DNA of 64,000 nucleotides from Sciurus carolinensis. Its lineage: Eukaryota; Chordata; Mammalia; Rodentia; Sciuridae. The DNA is taken from assembly GCF_902686445.1 (NCBI RefSeq), contig NC_062220.1:109850643-109914642 (forward strand). The letters run 5' to 3'. The position numbers and the translations under genes are program-made. How positions within the stretch are numbered: position 1 is the first letter of the stretch; the number at the start of each line of letters is the position of its first letter. A model generated the notes under the pieces. The model was not told where the DNA came from. It searched no databases and saw nothing but the letters and a program-made list of their open reading frames with translations. Below are positions 44,691-57,098 of the stretch, one piece after another.

Positions 44691-45859
44691 ACCCTTGCAT
44701 CCTTCATGAATTCCTTATTGTGTGGTATTCCAGTTTGGGAATATGTTACAGAGCAAGTAAGAAAATAAATGTCTAATCCTGCACTTCCTATGAATGAGAA
44801 TATTTAGGCATAATAGGGAGAGAAGGGAATTATATGGTATAAAGAAAAGAGGGAATCGGTTTGGTACTGAGTTGGTAATCACTGATGCTGGGTGATAGGC
44901 CCATGGTGATTCCTTAGGATATTCTATCACCTTATAACTATATGCTCCTATTTGTTTGTTTTCAATTCAATGTGTTCAAATCTATTATTCGTCTCCTGTT
45001 TTTGGTGATCAAATTATATCAGGCTTAAAGTTTCTTTTTAAATGTGAGTTTTGAATCATACTTCTATAACTCCAAAATTATCTTTTTGGTACCTTAATTG
45101 TATCACATTAAATATTTATAGTGTCTTAGGGAAAGCTGGCATCTGAACACTTTGTCATTCTATCAACAACAACCAAAAAATAAAGTTCTTTTTCCATTTG
45201 TTGATATGTATTTTTGTATGTCTGAGAACAGTTTGGGGCTTGTATCATGTTGATTTTTGAAGTTTTCACCTACATTTGTTCTTGTCTTCTTCCTTTATTT
45301 TTATTTTTTAGGAATACATGGAGTTTCCCTTACCTCAGTTTATTTCTTTTGTAGTTTTATATAAAGGTTTTACATGACCTGAGGCAATCTGTCATTGTTT
45401 TCATTCATGTTATCATTCCTGTTCCTTGCTTTCCAGCTATGTTTGCTCTACTGATTGTATTAGTTGGCATCTAGAAGGCAACATGAAACAAGAATGGAGT
45501 GGTATGTGTCCTTGCCACATCATTGGTTTCTCTTAGGAGAGCGTGATTGTTGTATCACCATTTCATAAGATGATGTCTCTAGGAATCTATGAAATTCTAA
45601 AGGTCTGTCACTCAAGGTCCATGGACATTTGTAGAATCTGAGGGAAGAGAAGAAGACAGAATATGAAATTATTTGTGTGTAACATTAATTGTATTATTTG
45701 TATGTGACATTAATTTTGCTTTTGAGTTTTTTCTCATCTCATTTTTATCTATTTTTAGACAATGTTCTTAAATTTCCTAATGTAGACCACGAAAAATATA
45801 TGTGCATACACACATAAACACACTACATATAGTCCCACCAAACTAAAATAGATTTACCT
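44691..45859. other. unassigned intergenic DNA
   Basis: T-rich plus strand. Part may be old LINE debris. At 45673-45717 a unit of about 22 bp ending in 'acattaat' is repeated in tandem. Confidence 0.4.
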
Positions 45860-46200
45860 TAACATATTTTATAGAAGCAATACATGTATAAAATGTACAT
45901 AAAATACTTATATAGATCAATGAATTTATGTACTATGAATTCACCTGAGGAAACAACAACCAGACTTAGATAATTCCTGGCTCCCCACAAGACACAAGAT
46001 GGCTCCTGTCCATCTCTACCCCTCTCACAAAGACCTCTCACACAGATGCAGCATAGAATAATTTATGTTTCTACACTATAAAAACAGAATCATAGATTAT
46101 GTATTTTGAGGTAGTCTAGTTTCATTTTCTCAACAATACGTTTATAATACCCATCAATCTTTGGAAATAAACTTGTAGATTTTTAGATTCTCTTTGATGT
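45860..46200 (-). mobile_element. L1M 3' region fragment, antisense
   Basis: 'gatcaatgaatttatgtact', 'cacctgaggaaacaacaacc', 'cactataaaaacagaatcat' 'agattatgtattttgagg' resemble the antisense 3'UTR and ORF2 end of L1M elements (the 'ggaatcatacagtatgt' region). Moderate confidence because divergence is high. Confidence 0.45.
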
Positions 46201-46842
46201 ATAGTATTTCAAGTCATGACTACAGTATATTTGACTTAGTCATTCTCCTTGTTGGTTTTTTTCCCAATTTTTCTTGACCTTTTTCCTCTTGTTTTAGTTT
46301 GATGCCTTATTAATTTAGTTTTTATTTTATTTACTGAAAAAGAAGCTTCCATGCTCTCCCTCAAACTCTCATCTTTACCAGATATTCTGCCCTGACTTTC
46401 TGAGGTGTATTTGCTCATCACGAACTTCACAAAACATAACTCAAGGAACTATTTCAATTCACTATAAGTGAGAAGAGGAAATCAGGGTTACAGGTCACTG
46501 TAGTGTATTCTGACAGACAGCATCACGGATTTGATCACAAAGGGACCACACGAAGTCCACTGGGTAGCCAAGGGTCATAAAACAAATAAACATGCTACAC
46601 CAGGATGGCAGAAGGGAGTGTAATCCATCGGATGTTTATAAGGAAGAGGATGTCTGCAAAAGGTAAAGCGGCTGCCTTTTTCTCTTTTATGTGTTTGATG
46701 TGGTGATAAATAAAATAACAATCTTATATTGCTCTTTCCCACTACATCATTGACATTAAACTCAATTAATCTGGATTCCAGGTGGAAAAGTTATTTTAAA
46801 TTTATGTGTTGTCCTGGTTTCCAGTCAGACGTATCCAGAAAT
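46201..46842. other. unassigned intergenic DNA
   Basis: No element recognised. Confidence 0.5.
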
Positions 46843-47010
46843 GTAATAAACTGGATTTAGAATCCCATGTTTTATCATTAGTTATGACACTTAGTAGCTG
46901 TGTAAATTTGAGCAAGTTATTTATCTTTGTAATAAAACATAAAACATCCTAAGGGCATGCAATTAATCTTTTAGTGCTTAACTGAAAGGTAAATGCTTAT
47001 AAATGTCTAA
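46843..47010 (+). repeat. MIR SINE
   Basis: Contains the clear core 'acacttagtagctgtgtaaa' 'tttgagcaagttatttatct', then 'agtgcttaactgaaaggtaa' 'atgcttataaatg' at the tail end, matching MIR core and 3' tail. Confidence 0.75.
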
Positions 47011-47328
47011 TGAAATAACTCATAATGTTTTTCCATGATCATCAATGCCTCAGGACTAAATATCAAAAATAGGTGATGCTGAAAGAAGTTCATGAAAGAT
47101 TAAATTAAATTAGATTAAGATAAGTCTTTTATTTGAAATATAATGGGAATAAAATATTCTGATATTTAGGCACTTAGTGTTTTGAAAACAAATTCGCAAA
47201 GAAAATTACCCACAGAACTTTATTAAGAAGCTTAAAAAATGATATCACATAACCAATCTGTATTATAATACTTTAATATATATTTAGAATTTTGAAAAAA
47301 GGTTTGCTGTATAGATATGCATTGCATA

Positions 47329-47332
<4 letters not shown>

Positions 47333-47369
<37 letters not shown>
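47333..47369. repeat. (TA)n microsatellite
   Basis: Pure TA dinucleotide tract of 37 bases, self-complementary and able to form cruciforms. Confidence 0.97.
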
Positions 47370-47372
<3 letters not shown>

Positions 47373-47989
47373 TGTCTCAAATCTATGACATTTTCAATTA
47401 TAGCTCTAGAATCTTTTTCTCCAGAATTGTGATTGATAAAAATTCATATTTTTATTCAGAGTAGTAAAATATGACACGGACAAATGTAAAATTGTGGGAA
47501 TTAAATTTATTTGAATAAAACTCTCAGGATTAATGAGAAAATTCCAAGAAGAATTTTAAAACATTAGCATTTAAAAATAATCTCCCTGTAGGTATTGTTC
47601 ATTATACATTTGATATTGCCATCTATATATTTTATTTTTTCTGAATGATTACATTTTTTTTTCCTGGAATTGTAGTCATGAAATATGTCATTATGTTACA
47701 CACTGGATAAAATTTGTCTGATGGATATATATGTGTGTGTATGTGAAATTTATATGAATTATATAATATATATACACATACATATAGTAGTGATTGTGCA
47801 TGTATGTATGTATGTTTGAGAGAGAATATTAGTTAAAAAGACTGACAACAACAGTTCAACAGCTCCTATTTTAAAATCTATTCCATTGATATATCTACTC
47901 AATATTCTTAATGTGCTGTCAAATATTTCATTAAAACTTTTTTTAAAATTAACAAGGCTGGTCTGGGTTAAAGTCACAACTTCTCCACC

Positions 47990-48034
47990 AAAAAAAAAAA
48001 AAGAAAAAGAAAAAGAAAAAAGAAAAAAAGAAAA
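47990..48034. repeat. A-rich / (AAAAAG)n tract
   Basis: A run of 13 adenines continues into A5-7G units. No SINE body lies upstream, so it is treated as a simple repeat. Confidence 0.9.
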
Positions 48035-48223
48035 GTCACTTTGTACTTAAAAAAAAGATAATAAAGCCAATAGCAACCCCAAAAGAGACATAACTTAAAA
48101 ACACAAGAATCATGTAAAGTTGTTAACCATATGTATTGACATAAACGATATTGGTTTTACTATTTCATATTAAAATATCAGAAAATGAGAATTGAAGGCA
48201 GGGAAGAAATAAAAGTGTATTAG

Positions 48224-48431
48224 GTTGGGCAATATGGTACAGACCTATAATCCCAGCGGCTCAGGAGACTGAGGCAGGAGGATCATGAGTTCAAAGCCAA
48301 CTTCAGCAAATCAGTGAGGCCCTAAGCAACTCAGTGAGACCCTGTTTCTAAAGACAATATAAGAAAGGGCTGGGGATGTGGCTCAGTGATTAAGTGCCCC
48401 TGGATTCAATACCTGGTACTAAAATAAAAAG
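48224..48431 (+). repeat. B1-dID composite SINE
   Basis: B1 half from 'gttgggcaatatggtacaga' through 'aatcccagcggctcaggaga' and 'cagtgagaccctgtttct'. ID half 'gggctggggatgtggctcag' 'tgattaagtgcccctgg'. A-rich tail 'aaaataaaaag'. Possible short direct repeats 'tattagg' and 'cattagg' flank it. This is the best-preserved composite SINE in the window together with 57099-57339. Confidence 0.93.
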
Positions 48432-48717
48432 CATTAGGATTGTATCAAAATATGGAGACTTACTTAAATAATTAATACCTCCAATCATTCTTGTCTTTGA
48501 CAGTTCCAGTAAAAGTTGTGAGAGACTGAAACTTCACAGGTGGTCTTCACTATGGAAATGCAATATTTGGACTTTTGGACAAATAATTCACATTATAGAA
48601 GGAGAGCCACATTTCCAGTTGGCTCATGATAGAGATCTGGGTGGCACTGGGGAAAGCAGTTTAAACTCTGTTTTCTAAGTAACTCAAGGTTTCCATAGTG
48701 ATGCCTTAGGAGCATTT

Positions 48718-49035
48718 TAATTAATTTTTAAATTCGTTCTAAGTAGTTATACATGACGTAGAATGCATTTATGCATTTTGATAAATCGTATAAAAATGGA
48801 GTATAATATCTCATCATACATGATTTTTCTGACTGTATATGTTGTAGGGTCACATCAGTCATGCAAATATATGTACATGAGGTAATAATGTCTGTTTCAC
48901 TCTACTATCCTTCCTATCCCCATACCTCATCCCTTCCCTTCACACCTCTCTAATACAAAGTAACTCTATTATTCCCTAGTGTGCCCCTCATTATTGTGAA
49001 TTAGCATACGCATATCAGAGAAAACATTCATTTCA
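48718..49035 (-). mobile_element. L1 3'UTR fragment, antisense
   Basis: 'gttatacatgacgtagaatg' 'catttatgcattttga', 'gggtcacatcagtcatgcaa', then a pyrimidine-rich tract and 'gaattagcatacgcatatca' 'gagaaaacatt'. It is the same L1 subfamily as 33985-34185, with about 120 bp more of the 3'UTR retained. Confidence 0.82.
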
Positions 49036-49829
49036 ATGGTTTGAAAATCAAGCAATCAGGGTAGGGGGTCTAGGCCACTATTTGCTTAAAGAATTCTGAT
49101 CTCTCCATTTTCTAACTGGGACTCTGTATATAATTTTGTTACTTGAAAATCTACAAAGAGCAAGATTCATTACTGTGGATATTTTGGCACAAAATATTTC
49201 CATGGTCAAAACTTTTCAAAATGCTAACTTCAATGGAAGTACTTTGGGAACCAAACACAAAAGCATGTCTTATACCTCTCTAAAAGAAACTAGGAATATG
49301 TTCACTCTGGCTGCTACAGTTTAGGAAGATACAATGAAACCTGAGGAGTATACCATTAGAGTGATAAAGCAGGACTTAGAATCCACATTAAAGGTTCCTA
49401 GTTTAGATGTATGTGACATGCCCCTAACACTGTCCAAGACATTCCCCAAGTTGTAGGATGAAGGTAAGAGTGGGATCCCTTTATGGGAACATTCTGGTTG
49501 AAATCTTGATTTCAATAGACTTAATTCTGAAGCCTATTACATGAAAATCAGGGATAGAACATACAATTTTGTAACCATATTACTGACATAAAGTTGGCAG
49601 CTCAGTTGTGCCAGAGACTACTTCTCAGACATTTAAAAAAAAAAAAAAAAAAAGATACTGAGACAAGTTGTTTTAAAGATGGCACAGAGTTAGGCCTTGA
49701 TTTTTGAAATTAATCAGAGAATCTCTATTTTAAACTATTATTTTCAGACCATTTTCCATTGCAGGTAACTCTTGTATAGTAGGATTTGCCTACTTGCATA
49801 GCTCCTAAGCACCTAATACAAGTCCTGCA
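49036..49829. other. unassigned intergenic DNA
   Basis: No element recognised apart from a 19-base A run at 49635-49653. Some of it could be degraded MaLR interior leading into arm B. Confidence 0.45.
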
Positions 49830-51360
49830 TATGCAGTCTTGGTATTCATAGGAGCAGCAGAGCACACCACCCCCACCCCCACCCCGCCGCCAGGGGGGAA
49901 CTTTTCATTTGTTGGTTTTGTATGTAGACCACTCTTCCTGGACTGTCTCCCCTTTCTTCCTTTTGATGTCTGCCTTTTAGAATGGGAAAGTCTATCCTAT
50001 CCCTGCCCCACTTTTATGCTTTGGATACAGATCATGTGTCTGGTTCTGCTGGCTCACAGAGAAGAGGAATTGCCTCGGTTGGGTTGCACCTTGAGTTTCA
50101 TCCAAGTCTGTCTTAGATGAGACTTCGGACTTTGGAGTAGACCCTGGGATGAGTTAAAAATTTGGAGGCTTTTGAGATGAAATGAATGTATTTTGCATTT
50201 AAAACAGACATGAACTTGGGGAGACCAGGGTAGAATATTATGGACTGACTGTACTCCTATACCAAAAATTCATATATTAAATCCTTAACACAATGTATTT
50301 GGAGATGGAGTTACCAAGGAATTTTCTTCATTTTAAAAATATTTCTAAGGTTACAAGGTCTTTGCTCTCTTCACATAAGATTAGGTACCTATAGGAAAAG
50401 AACCTAGAAATGTCTACTCCATTCCTTTTTCTCTACCTGAATTCACTAAGAATAAAAGGCCAGGTGATGATAAGGCACCTGTCTACAAAGCAGGGCGAGA
50501 ACCCTCACCAGAAACCACTCCCTATAGACCTTCATCTAGGATTTCCAACCTCCAGAACTCTGTAAATTTGTTTGTTAAGTCTTCTAGTTTATGATATTTT
50601 GTAACAGTAGCCTAACCAGATGAATATAGTTTAGAGAAGTTTAAATCTTATGAATAAAAGTTAAAACTAAACATAGACAAGAATCAAAAACATAATCAAG
50701 ACAAGAGTTATAAGCAGAATCAAGTCTATATGATATTATTATAAATGGCTTGGAGAGAGCCCATGTCTCAATATTTATGCACTTTGATGCCTTACTGAAA
50801 TTTGATGGTGAATTATTTCCTTGGGTTTGTTTTCTTCCTTTGTTTTAACCAAATACTTAAGAGATAAAATTAGGTCTCTGTATTTCTTCCAGGTGAGAAG
50901 ATTGGAAGGCTATTCTGAGAGCTTGGGAAAGAACAGAGATACTGTGTTTGAGACTAATTGAAGGCATCTTCCACCCCATCTACTACTTGCCTTCTCTTAC
51001 CCTGGAGAGTGGCACCCTGACAAATGAAAACCCAGAGTCTTTTTATCTTCTATTTGCCATTGTGCTACAACTTACTCTATTGCCAATAGTTTTGAATGTG
51101 ACATAACTGCATTGTGAAGTGATAACTCAAGCTGGCCTTCAGAAATGCAATTACACAGCTGCATGTCCACAAAGATTAATATACTCCTGTATTACCAATG
51201 CAAACATACATACGCATACAAACACACCTCACCACCACCACTACTGTAAACCTTGCATCTAAACTAATAGCCATGGCTTTGAATATATCTTTTAAATTGT
51301 GCTTTTTTTTTTAGAAAACTAGTCACTGAGGAAGAAGTTTTCATAATTATACATTTGTTT
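49830..51360. repeat. inverted duplication, arm B
   Basis: Reverse complement counterpart of 21890-23280. From left to right it holds a short MaLR interior part (to 50238), a sense MaLR LTR (50239-50628) and the unassigned flank (50640-51360). The 160-bp core is 51045-51204. A CACCCC-rich stretch at about 49866-49885 and a (CA)-rich variable stretch at 51205-51230 are not shared with arm A. Confidence 0.85.
50239..50628 (+). mobile_element. MaLR LTR, MST-like
   Basis: Sense LTR: 'ttatggactgactgtactcc', 'aaattcatatattaaatcct', 'gagaaccctcaccagaaacc' 'actcc', 'tccaacctccagaactctgt' and 'gatattttgtaacagtagcc'. It is the inverted counterpart of the LTR at 22590-22985. Confidence 0.82.
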
Positions 51361-52020
51361 CTCTACGAAGTTATCTTATATTCTTATTCTCCACATGATG
51401 TTATGGTGGTTGTTTTATCCTCCCAATTAGTAGCACATTTAGCATTTTATTTGTTCTTCATTGTCCCAGTCTGCATCTCTAACCTTCTATCTGGATTATT
51501 TCACTTCTGTCTAAAAATTACCTTTAATATCATTTCTTCTTATTATTCTGGTGTAATTCTGCTGGTTAAAATTCTATCGGTTTTGCTTTGTTTACATTCC
51601 TGTAGAGTTTTCTGTCATTTTTGAAACAAGCCAGGTTACTGAATAATACAAACTTCTTTATCTTCTGAATTCTTTGCTTGCCTCGACAACTCAGCTATTA
51701 GCTCTATTGTTGTTCTTTAGAGGGAAGAGGGCTTATCTTTTTCAATTTTTAAGATTATATTGTTTCGTTTTTCTTGTTAGGGTTCAGTTGTTATTGTATG
51801 TTGTGTTCAGTTCACAAATCTGTAACTGACAACATATTATAAACTTTGGAAAAAATTTTTAACAGTTATATTCACTGTGATATTGCCTCATTCCTTAAAC
51901 TTTTCTAGGTGACAAATACCTGTATTAGAACTTTTCCACATTCAATAAACCTCTTTCACTCTTTCAGGTGTCATATATATTGCCCATTCTTTTACTTTAC
52001 CAAGTCTCAATCTAATGTTT
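51361..52020 (-). mobile_element. old LINE fragment (L1M/HAL1-like), antisense
   Basis: 'cctttaatatcatttcttct' 'tattattctggtgtaattct' 'gctggttaaaattctatcgg' follows the antisense order of an old mammalian LINE whose next part is recognisable at 54590-55740. It is a separate copy from the one to the right, because the order would otherwise be wrong. Subfamily uncertain. Confidence 0.45.
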
Positions 52021-52379
52021 CATTTTGTTATCATCCCGTAAAGTAACTTATTATTGTTCAAACAACAAACTTTATATTTCAAAGAACTTTCAGATTTGTA
52101 GAAATATTGAGCAGAATATTCAGAGTTATTAATATGTTCTCTCTCCACCAGTCCATAATTTCCCCTGTAACTGACATCTTTTATTGGTGTGGTACACTTG
52201 ATATAATTGAGGAACAGATAGTGATATATTAATATCTGAAGACTGTAATTTGCATTAGGGTCCACCATGGTACTGAATAGTTCTATGGATTCTGACAACT
52301 GCATTCATGTATCCACCATTACAGTATCATGTACAATAGTTTCATTGTCCTAAAAGTCTCTGATGCTTCCTCTGTTTGT

Positions 52380-54590
52380 CCCTCTTTCCCTCCCTAGGGT
52401 CCCTATGCAATAACCAATCATTTTTGCTTTCTCAATAACTTTTCTTTTTCAGAATGTTATAGTTGGAAACACATGGTCAGGTATTTTCTGCCTGGAGTTT
52501 TTCAATTGGAAATATCCACTAAAAGTTGCTTCATATCTTTCAATAGCCTGAAAACACATTCTTTATTATTGCTGCATAATAGCCCATTATGTGAATACAC
52601 CATCATTTGATTATTTGTTTCCTTCAACAGGACAGTCTGCTGAAGGATATTTTCATTACTTCCAAATTTTGGCATTTATGAACGAATCTACTTTAAGCCT
52701 ATATGCATATATGGGTGAATTTTTGTGTGGACCTAAGTTTTAAATTCCTTTGAATGAATATTGAGGTATGCAATCACTGGATCACATAGTAGAAATACAC
52801 TTACTTTTATAAGAAACTGTCTTAAAGTGACTGTACTTCTCTGCATTTCCAAAAGCAATGAATAAGAAGATTTTTTTTCCTTCTGTATATTTGCCAGTAT
52901 ATGATGTCATCAGTGTTTTGGATTTTAATTATTCTAATAGCTGTATAATGGTATCTCACCATTGTTTAATTTTCAATTCCCTGATGACACATGCTATCAA
53001 GAATCTTTTCATTTACTTATTTACCTTCTCTTGGTCTTCTTTGGGACACCTCTGTTCACATCCTTTCCCCACTTTTTAATTGAACTGTTTGTTTTTTCTT
53101 CATTATTTTATCTTTCAGATACCACCTCTTTATCTGGTATGTGTATTATAAATACTTCCTTCAGTCTGTGACTTGTTGGTTTGTTATTTATGCTATCTTT
53201 TGAAGATCACAAGTTATGAATTGAGGATATCAACTTATCAAGATTTTGTTGTAATGGATGGTGGTTTTTCTAAGTGTGTTTTATCTAAAACCCCATTACC
53301 AAGTTCTAAGTAACCTTGGTTTTCTATTATGTTATTATCTAGAATTTTTAGGTTGTCATCTATAAATTTATGTATCTTTTAGGTTAGTGATCCATTCTCA
53401 GTTAATTTTTGTGAAAGGTGTTAAGTCTGTGTCTAGGTTTATTTTTCTTTGCACTATTGTTCTAGCACCATTTGAGAAAATATTTCACTTTCTACTTTGC
53501 ATTCTTTTGCTTTTTTTTCTTAATTATCATGTTGGCTATTCTGGATCTTTGCCTTTCCATATCAACTTTATAGTCAGTTTGTCAGGAACTTTGCAAGTTT
53601 TCCCTAAATAAACTTGCTATAATATTTATGGGGAATTTTTTTTTTTTTGATCTATAGATCAAGTTTCAAAGAGCAGGTACTGATACTGATGGATTCTTCC
53701 ATCCATGAATGTGAAATATTTATCTAATAATTTAAATATTATTTGATTTTTAACAGGATTTTGTAATATTCTTCAAAGATTTTTTATGTGTTTTTAGATT
53801 TATACTTACATATTTCACTTGTGTGTGTGCTAATGTGAATTACACTATATTTTCATATTTAATTCCCACTTATTCATCATTGATTTCGTTAGGTTTTTAT
53901 CACTATAACCAAAACACTTGACAAGAACAACTTAGAGAAGGAAAAGTTTATTTTGGCTCATGATTTTTGAGGTTTAGTCCATGGTGGGCTGACCTTGTGG
54001 AAGAAGAGTGTGGCAGAGGGAGGCATCTCTGTCATGGCAGCTGGGAAGCAGAGAGAGAGTGGGGAAGGGACTACAGGAAAGATGAAACTCTCCAGGGCAT
54101 GCCCCTAGAGATCCCTCCCCTCCAGTTACACCTGGCCTGCCTAGAGTTACCATCCACCTAGTCCACTCAAACCAGGATAGACTGATTAGGTTAACCCCTC
54201 ATAATGTGATCATTCCACCTCTGACTATTCCCACATGAACACAGGAGCTTGCGGGGGACACCTTGTATCCCAACTTTATACAGAAATCAGTACATGTGTG
54301 CATTAACTTTATGACCTTTACTTTGATGTATTAACTTTTTAGTTACATGTGCTGGTGGTGGAATTAGATCATTCTTTGAGATTTTATAAATAAATAATTA
54401 GGTCATCTGCAAACAAAGATTTTATTTATTCCTTTCCAACATGTATACTTTTTATTTCATTTTTTTTATGGATTCTCTGGTTTTAATCTTTTTATCTGTT
54501 TTTGTTTTGCATCCTGTCTTAGCATATCAATTATACTTCTTAAAATGTCTTAAGTAATAATCCTAGAGTTTGCAGCATGTTTTTATGATG
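52380..54590 (-). mobile_element. ancient L1M ORF2, antisense, interrupted by an LTR
   Basis: A long antisense L1. The ORF2 end and middle are recognisable by 'attattgctgcataatagcc', 'gaaggatattttcattactt', 'tgtgtggacctaagttttaa', 'tcactggatcacatagtaga', 'aatggtatctcaccattgtt', 'caatttttgtg'-type words near 53400, 'tctagcaccatttgagaaaa', 'ttggctattctggatctttg', and beyond the LTR 'aggtcatctgcaaacaaaga' 'ttttatttattcctttccaa'. Every frame is broken. An LTR at 53885-54291 splits it. Confidence 0.75.
53885..54291 (-). mobile_element. rodent MaLR LTR inside an old L1M, antisense
   Basis: 'cgttaggtttttatcactat' 'aacc', 'tttggctcatgatttttgag' 'gtttagtccatgg', 'gcagctgggaagcagagaga', 'ctccagggcatgcccctaga', 'accaggatagactgattagg' and 'gagcttgcgggggacacctt' 'gtatccc'. 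Same subgroup as 37020 and 37815. It inserted into the older L1M. Confidence 0.83.
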
Positions 54591-55740
54591 AATCCAAGTC
54601 CACTTTTAAATAATATTATACCACATCACAGTCAATGCAAGTTCTTGTAGCAGATGTTCCCTGGTCCTCCCACCCATTCTTTTTTAATTGCAGTTATTAG
54701 TTTCACTTACTGATAAGCTATAGTCACAAATAGTTCCTTCAATGATTTTGGACAAACTTGTTGTCTATGGATAAATTCAGAAAAAAAAAATTTTTTTTAC
54801 AATCATAATGATCTTCCTTTATTTATGTAAGTATCATTTTCCAACTTACATAATTTTTCTTCTTACAGAATAATTTTTTTAAATACTTTTTTTTGTTTGA
54901 AACATGTAAGAGTTTCACTTTTGAAGAATAATTTCACCAGTTATAGAACTCTAGATTGGAAGAGTTTTAAGAAATTCTTTGCTTTTTAATACTTTCAGTA
55001 CTTTATTTTGCTCAACTCTCTTCTTATTTGTGTAATTTATAAAAAAGACTGCAACATAATTCTTAACTTTTTCTTTGTGTATTTAAGGTTTTCCTTCTTT
55101 TTTTTTTCTTCAGGTTTATTTCAAAATTTTATTTTTGTCCTTCATTTTCTTCAATTTGAATATAATGTAGGTAAGTGCTGATATTTTTGCTGTTCATAGA
55201 CCTTCCTGTGATTTGATATCAGTCATTAATTTTTAATATTGTCATCTATTATTACTTCAAATATTTATATTTTGCTTTCTTTTCTACTAGTATTTTATGC
55301 TATTCCTAATATATTATGCCTTTTGTAATTGTCCTAAATTCCTTATTATTCTTTTTAATTTAAAAAAATTTTATTTTTCTTTGTTCTTTAATTTCAAGCT
55401 CAATAATTCTTTACTCAGCCATGTCTCCTTATGAGCTGACAAAAGGCATTCTTTCTTTCTCTTACGGTGAATTTTATTTTTTGTATTTCCTTTTGATCCT
55501 TTCTTAGAGTTTCTAGTTCTGTGTGTATATTGCTCATCTATTTACATGTGTTTTCCACTTTTTACATTACATCCGTGTTCATATTGATCATAGTTATTTT
55601 ACATTCCTAGTCTTAGAATTCCAAAATCTCTACCGTACATGAGTCTGGATCCTGTGTTTGATATTTCTCTTCCAATTTGTGTTGCTTTTTCTCATGCTTC
55701 ATTCTTTTTATGATGAAAGCTAGATGTGAAGTATCTGGTT
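54591..55740 (-). mobile_element. old LINE 5' part (L1M/HAL1-like), antisense
   Basis: Antisense LINE words continue: 'tataga'/'actctag' near 54945, 'ttactttcagtacttt'-type at 55000, 'atttttaatattgtcatcta' 'ttattacttcaaatattt', 'ctagttctgtgtgtatattg' and 'ctagtcttagaattccaaaa'. This matches a common old LINE segment that I recall from L1M or HAL1 elements. It may be the upstream end of the 52380-54590 element. Confidence 0.5.
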
Positions 55741-57098
55741 AAGTGGACTGAATGAGATTGATGTGAGGAACAGAAAGTCAATAAAGAAATAAAGGAGACC
55801 ATTCCTATACATATTTCAAGGACTCAACACCAAACTTTGGAAATAGAAAGTTACTGCACTCAGTGACAAAAATAATACAAAGTAGTCTTCGGTTTCTCTT
55901 CAGAGTTAAATATTTTGAACTTTAAATTAGGTTTATCTACTATCCTTGGAGCTTCAATATTGAATCAATAATTTCTATGAAAATTGAATTTGGATATCCA
56001 TAAACTAATTATATTGATATTACAATGTCTGGATTAGGAATTCTGACAAGTAGTATTATGGAATCATAAGTCTTTAAAGACTTAATTAAATTCTCAGGGG
56101 CTTTTGATAGTATCTACTGCCCTCCTAGATAATATTATATTATATTGTATGTTCTCCAGTAGACACAACTGATGATGAAATCCAGTTGATTAGCCTGTCC
56201 CTAAATATAAGCAACACTATTCATAAAATAAAGTCTTTGAGTTAGAAAATTCCTTATATCAAAAATAGCATAAATATTGTCCTATGCTTTTCAGAGGAAA
56301 ACTGAGAGAACTAAGATAAAATACATGAGATTATATTCCTCATTTTGTTCAAATATAAATTCATCTAATCCTGGATTATAAAATTGAATTATAAACATTT
56401 GCGCTTATTTCAATGAGTGAGAAGTCATCACACTGGCTAGAGTAAGGGATAATGTTTTCTTTTATTCCCTGAAACAAGGGAACTCTTCTGGTGCTTAATC
56501 ACAATATTTCTTACATCATCTTACACAGTGGTATTGAGAATGAGGCCTAAGCATCAACAGCTATCACCCACAATTACACTCACCTCACATGTCTGTGGGT
56601 CTCAAATTATGCCAGACTCAAGTGCAACATAATATGGATGAAAAACTTCCACTGTGATTCTAGTTTGCCCTTGTTCTTTTGTTAACTAGTTCACACACCC
56701 CACTTTTAGCAACTTCTTTGGTAGGTCTTTTATGTTTTCTATTACTTCCAAAATTTAAAAGATACATTATTGTTAAACACTGGTTCTACCAGTAGCTAGC
56801 TATTCTCTTAAGTCACCTTCTTACATTACTCTGAAGAACTTGTTATAGCTTTGCTCTCTTCCAAGGAAGAATTTTCAGAAATTTTCACATTATATAATTG
56901 TGTCACTTTAAGCATTTTAAAAACTGGTTCATTCTGGATTTATATTTTACTTCCTTTTCTTTGAGATAATATCTTTCTTTTCATACCTCATAGTTCATTT
57001 ATTCATACTCTCATTTTTTTTGCTTTGTTTTGTTTTTACATATTTCCTGATTAGGTAAATCTAACTTTTACAACCTTTTCTTTAAAAGTATAATTTAG
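55741..57098. other. unassigned intergenic DNA
   Basis: Nothing recognised. AT-rich throughout. Confidence 0.5.

Larger units (their letters stand above)
47011..48223. other. unassigned, AT-rich DNA with simple repeats
   Basis: No transposon recognised. It contains the (TA)n tract at 47333-47369, TATG-rich sequence at 47725-47820, and an A/AAAAAG-rich stretch at 47990-48034. Confidence 0.5.
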
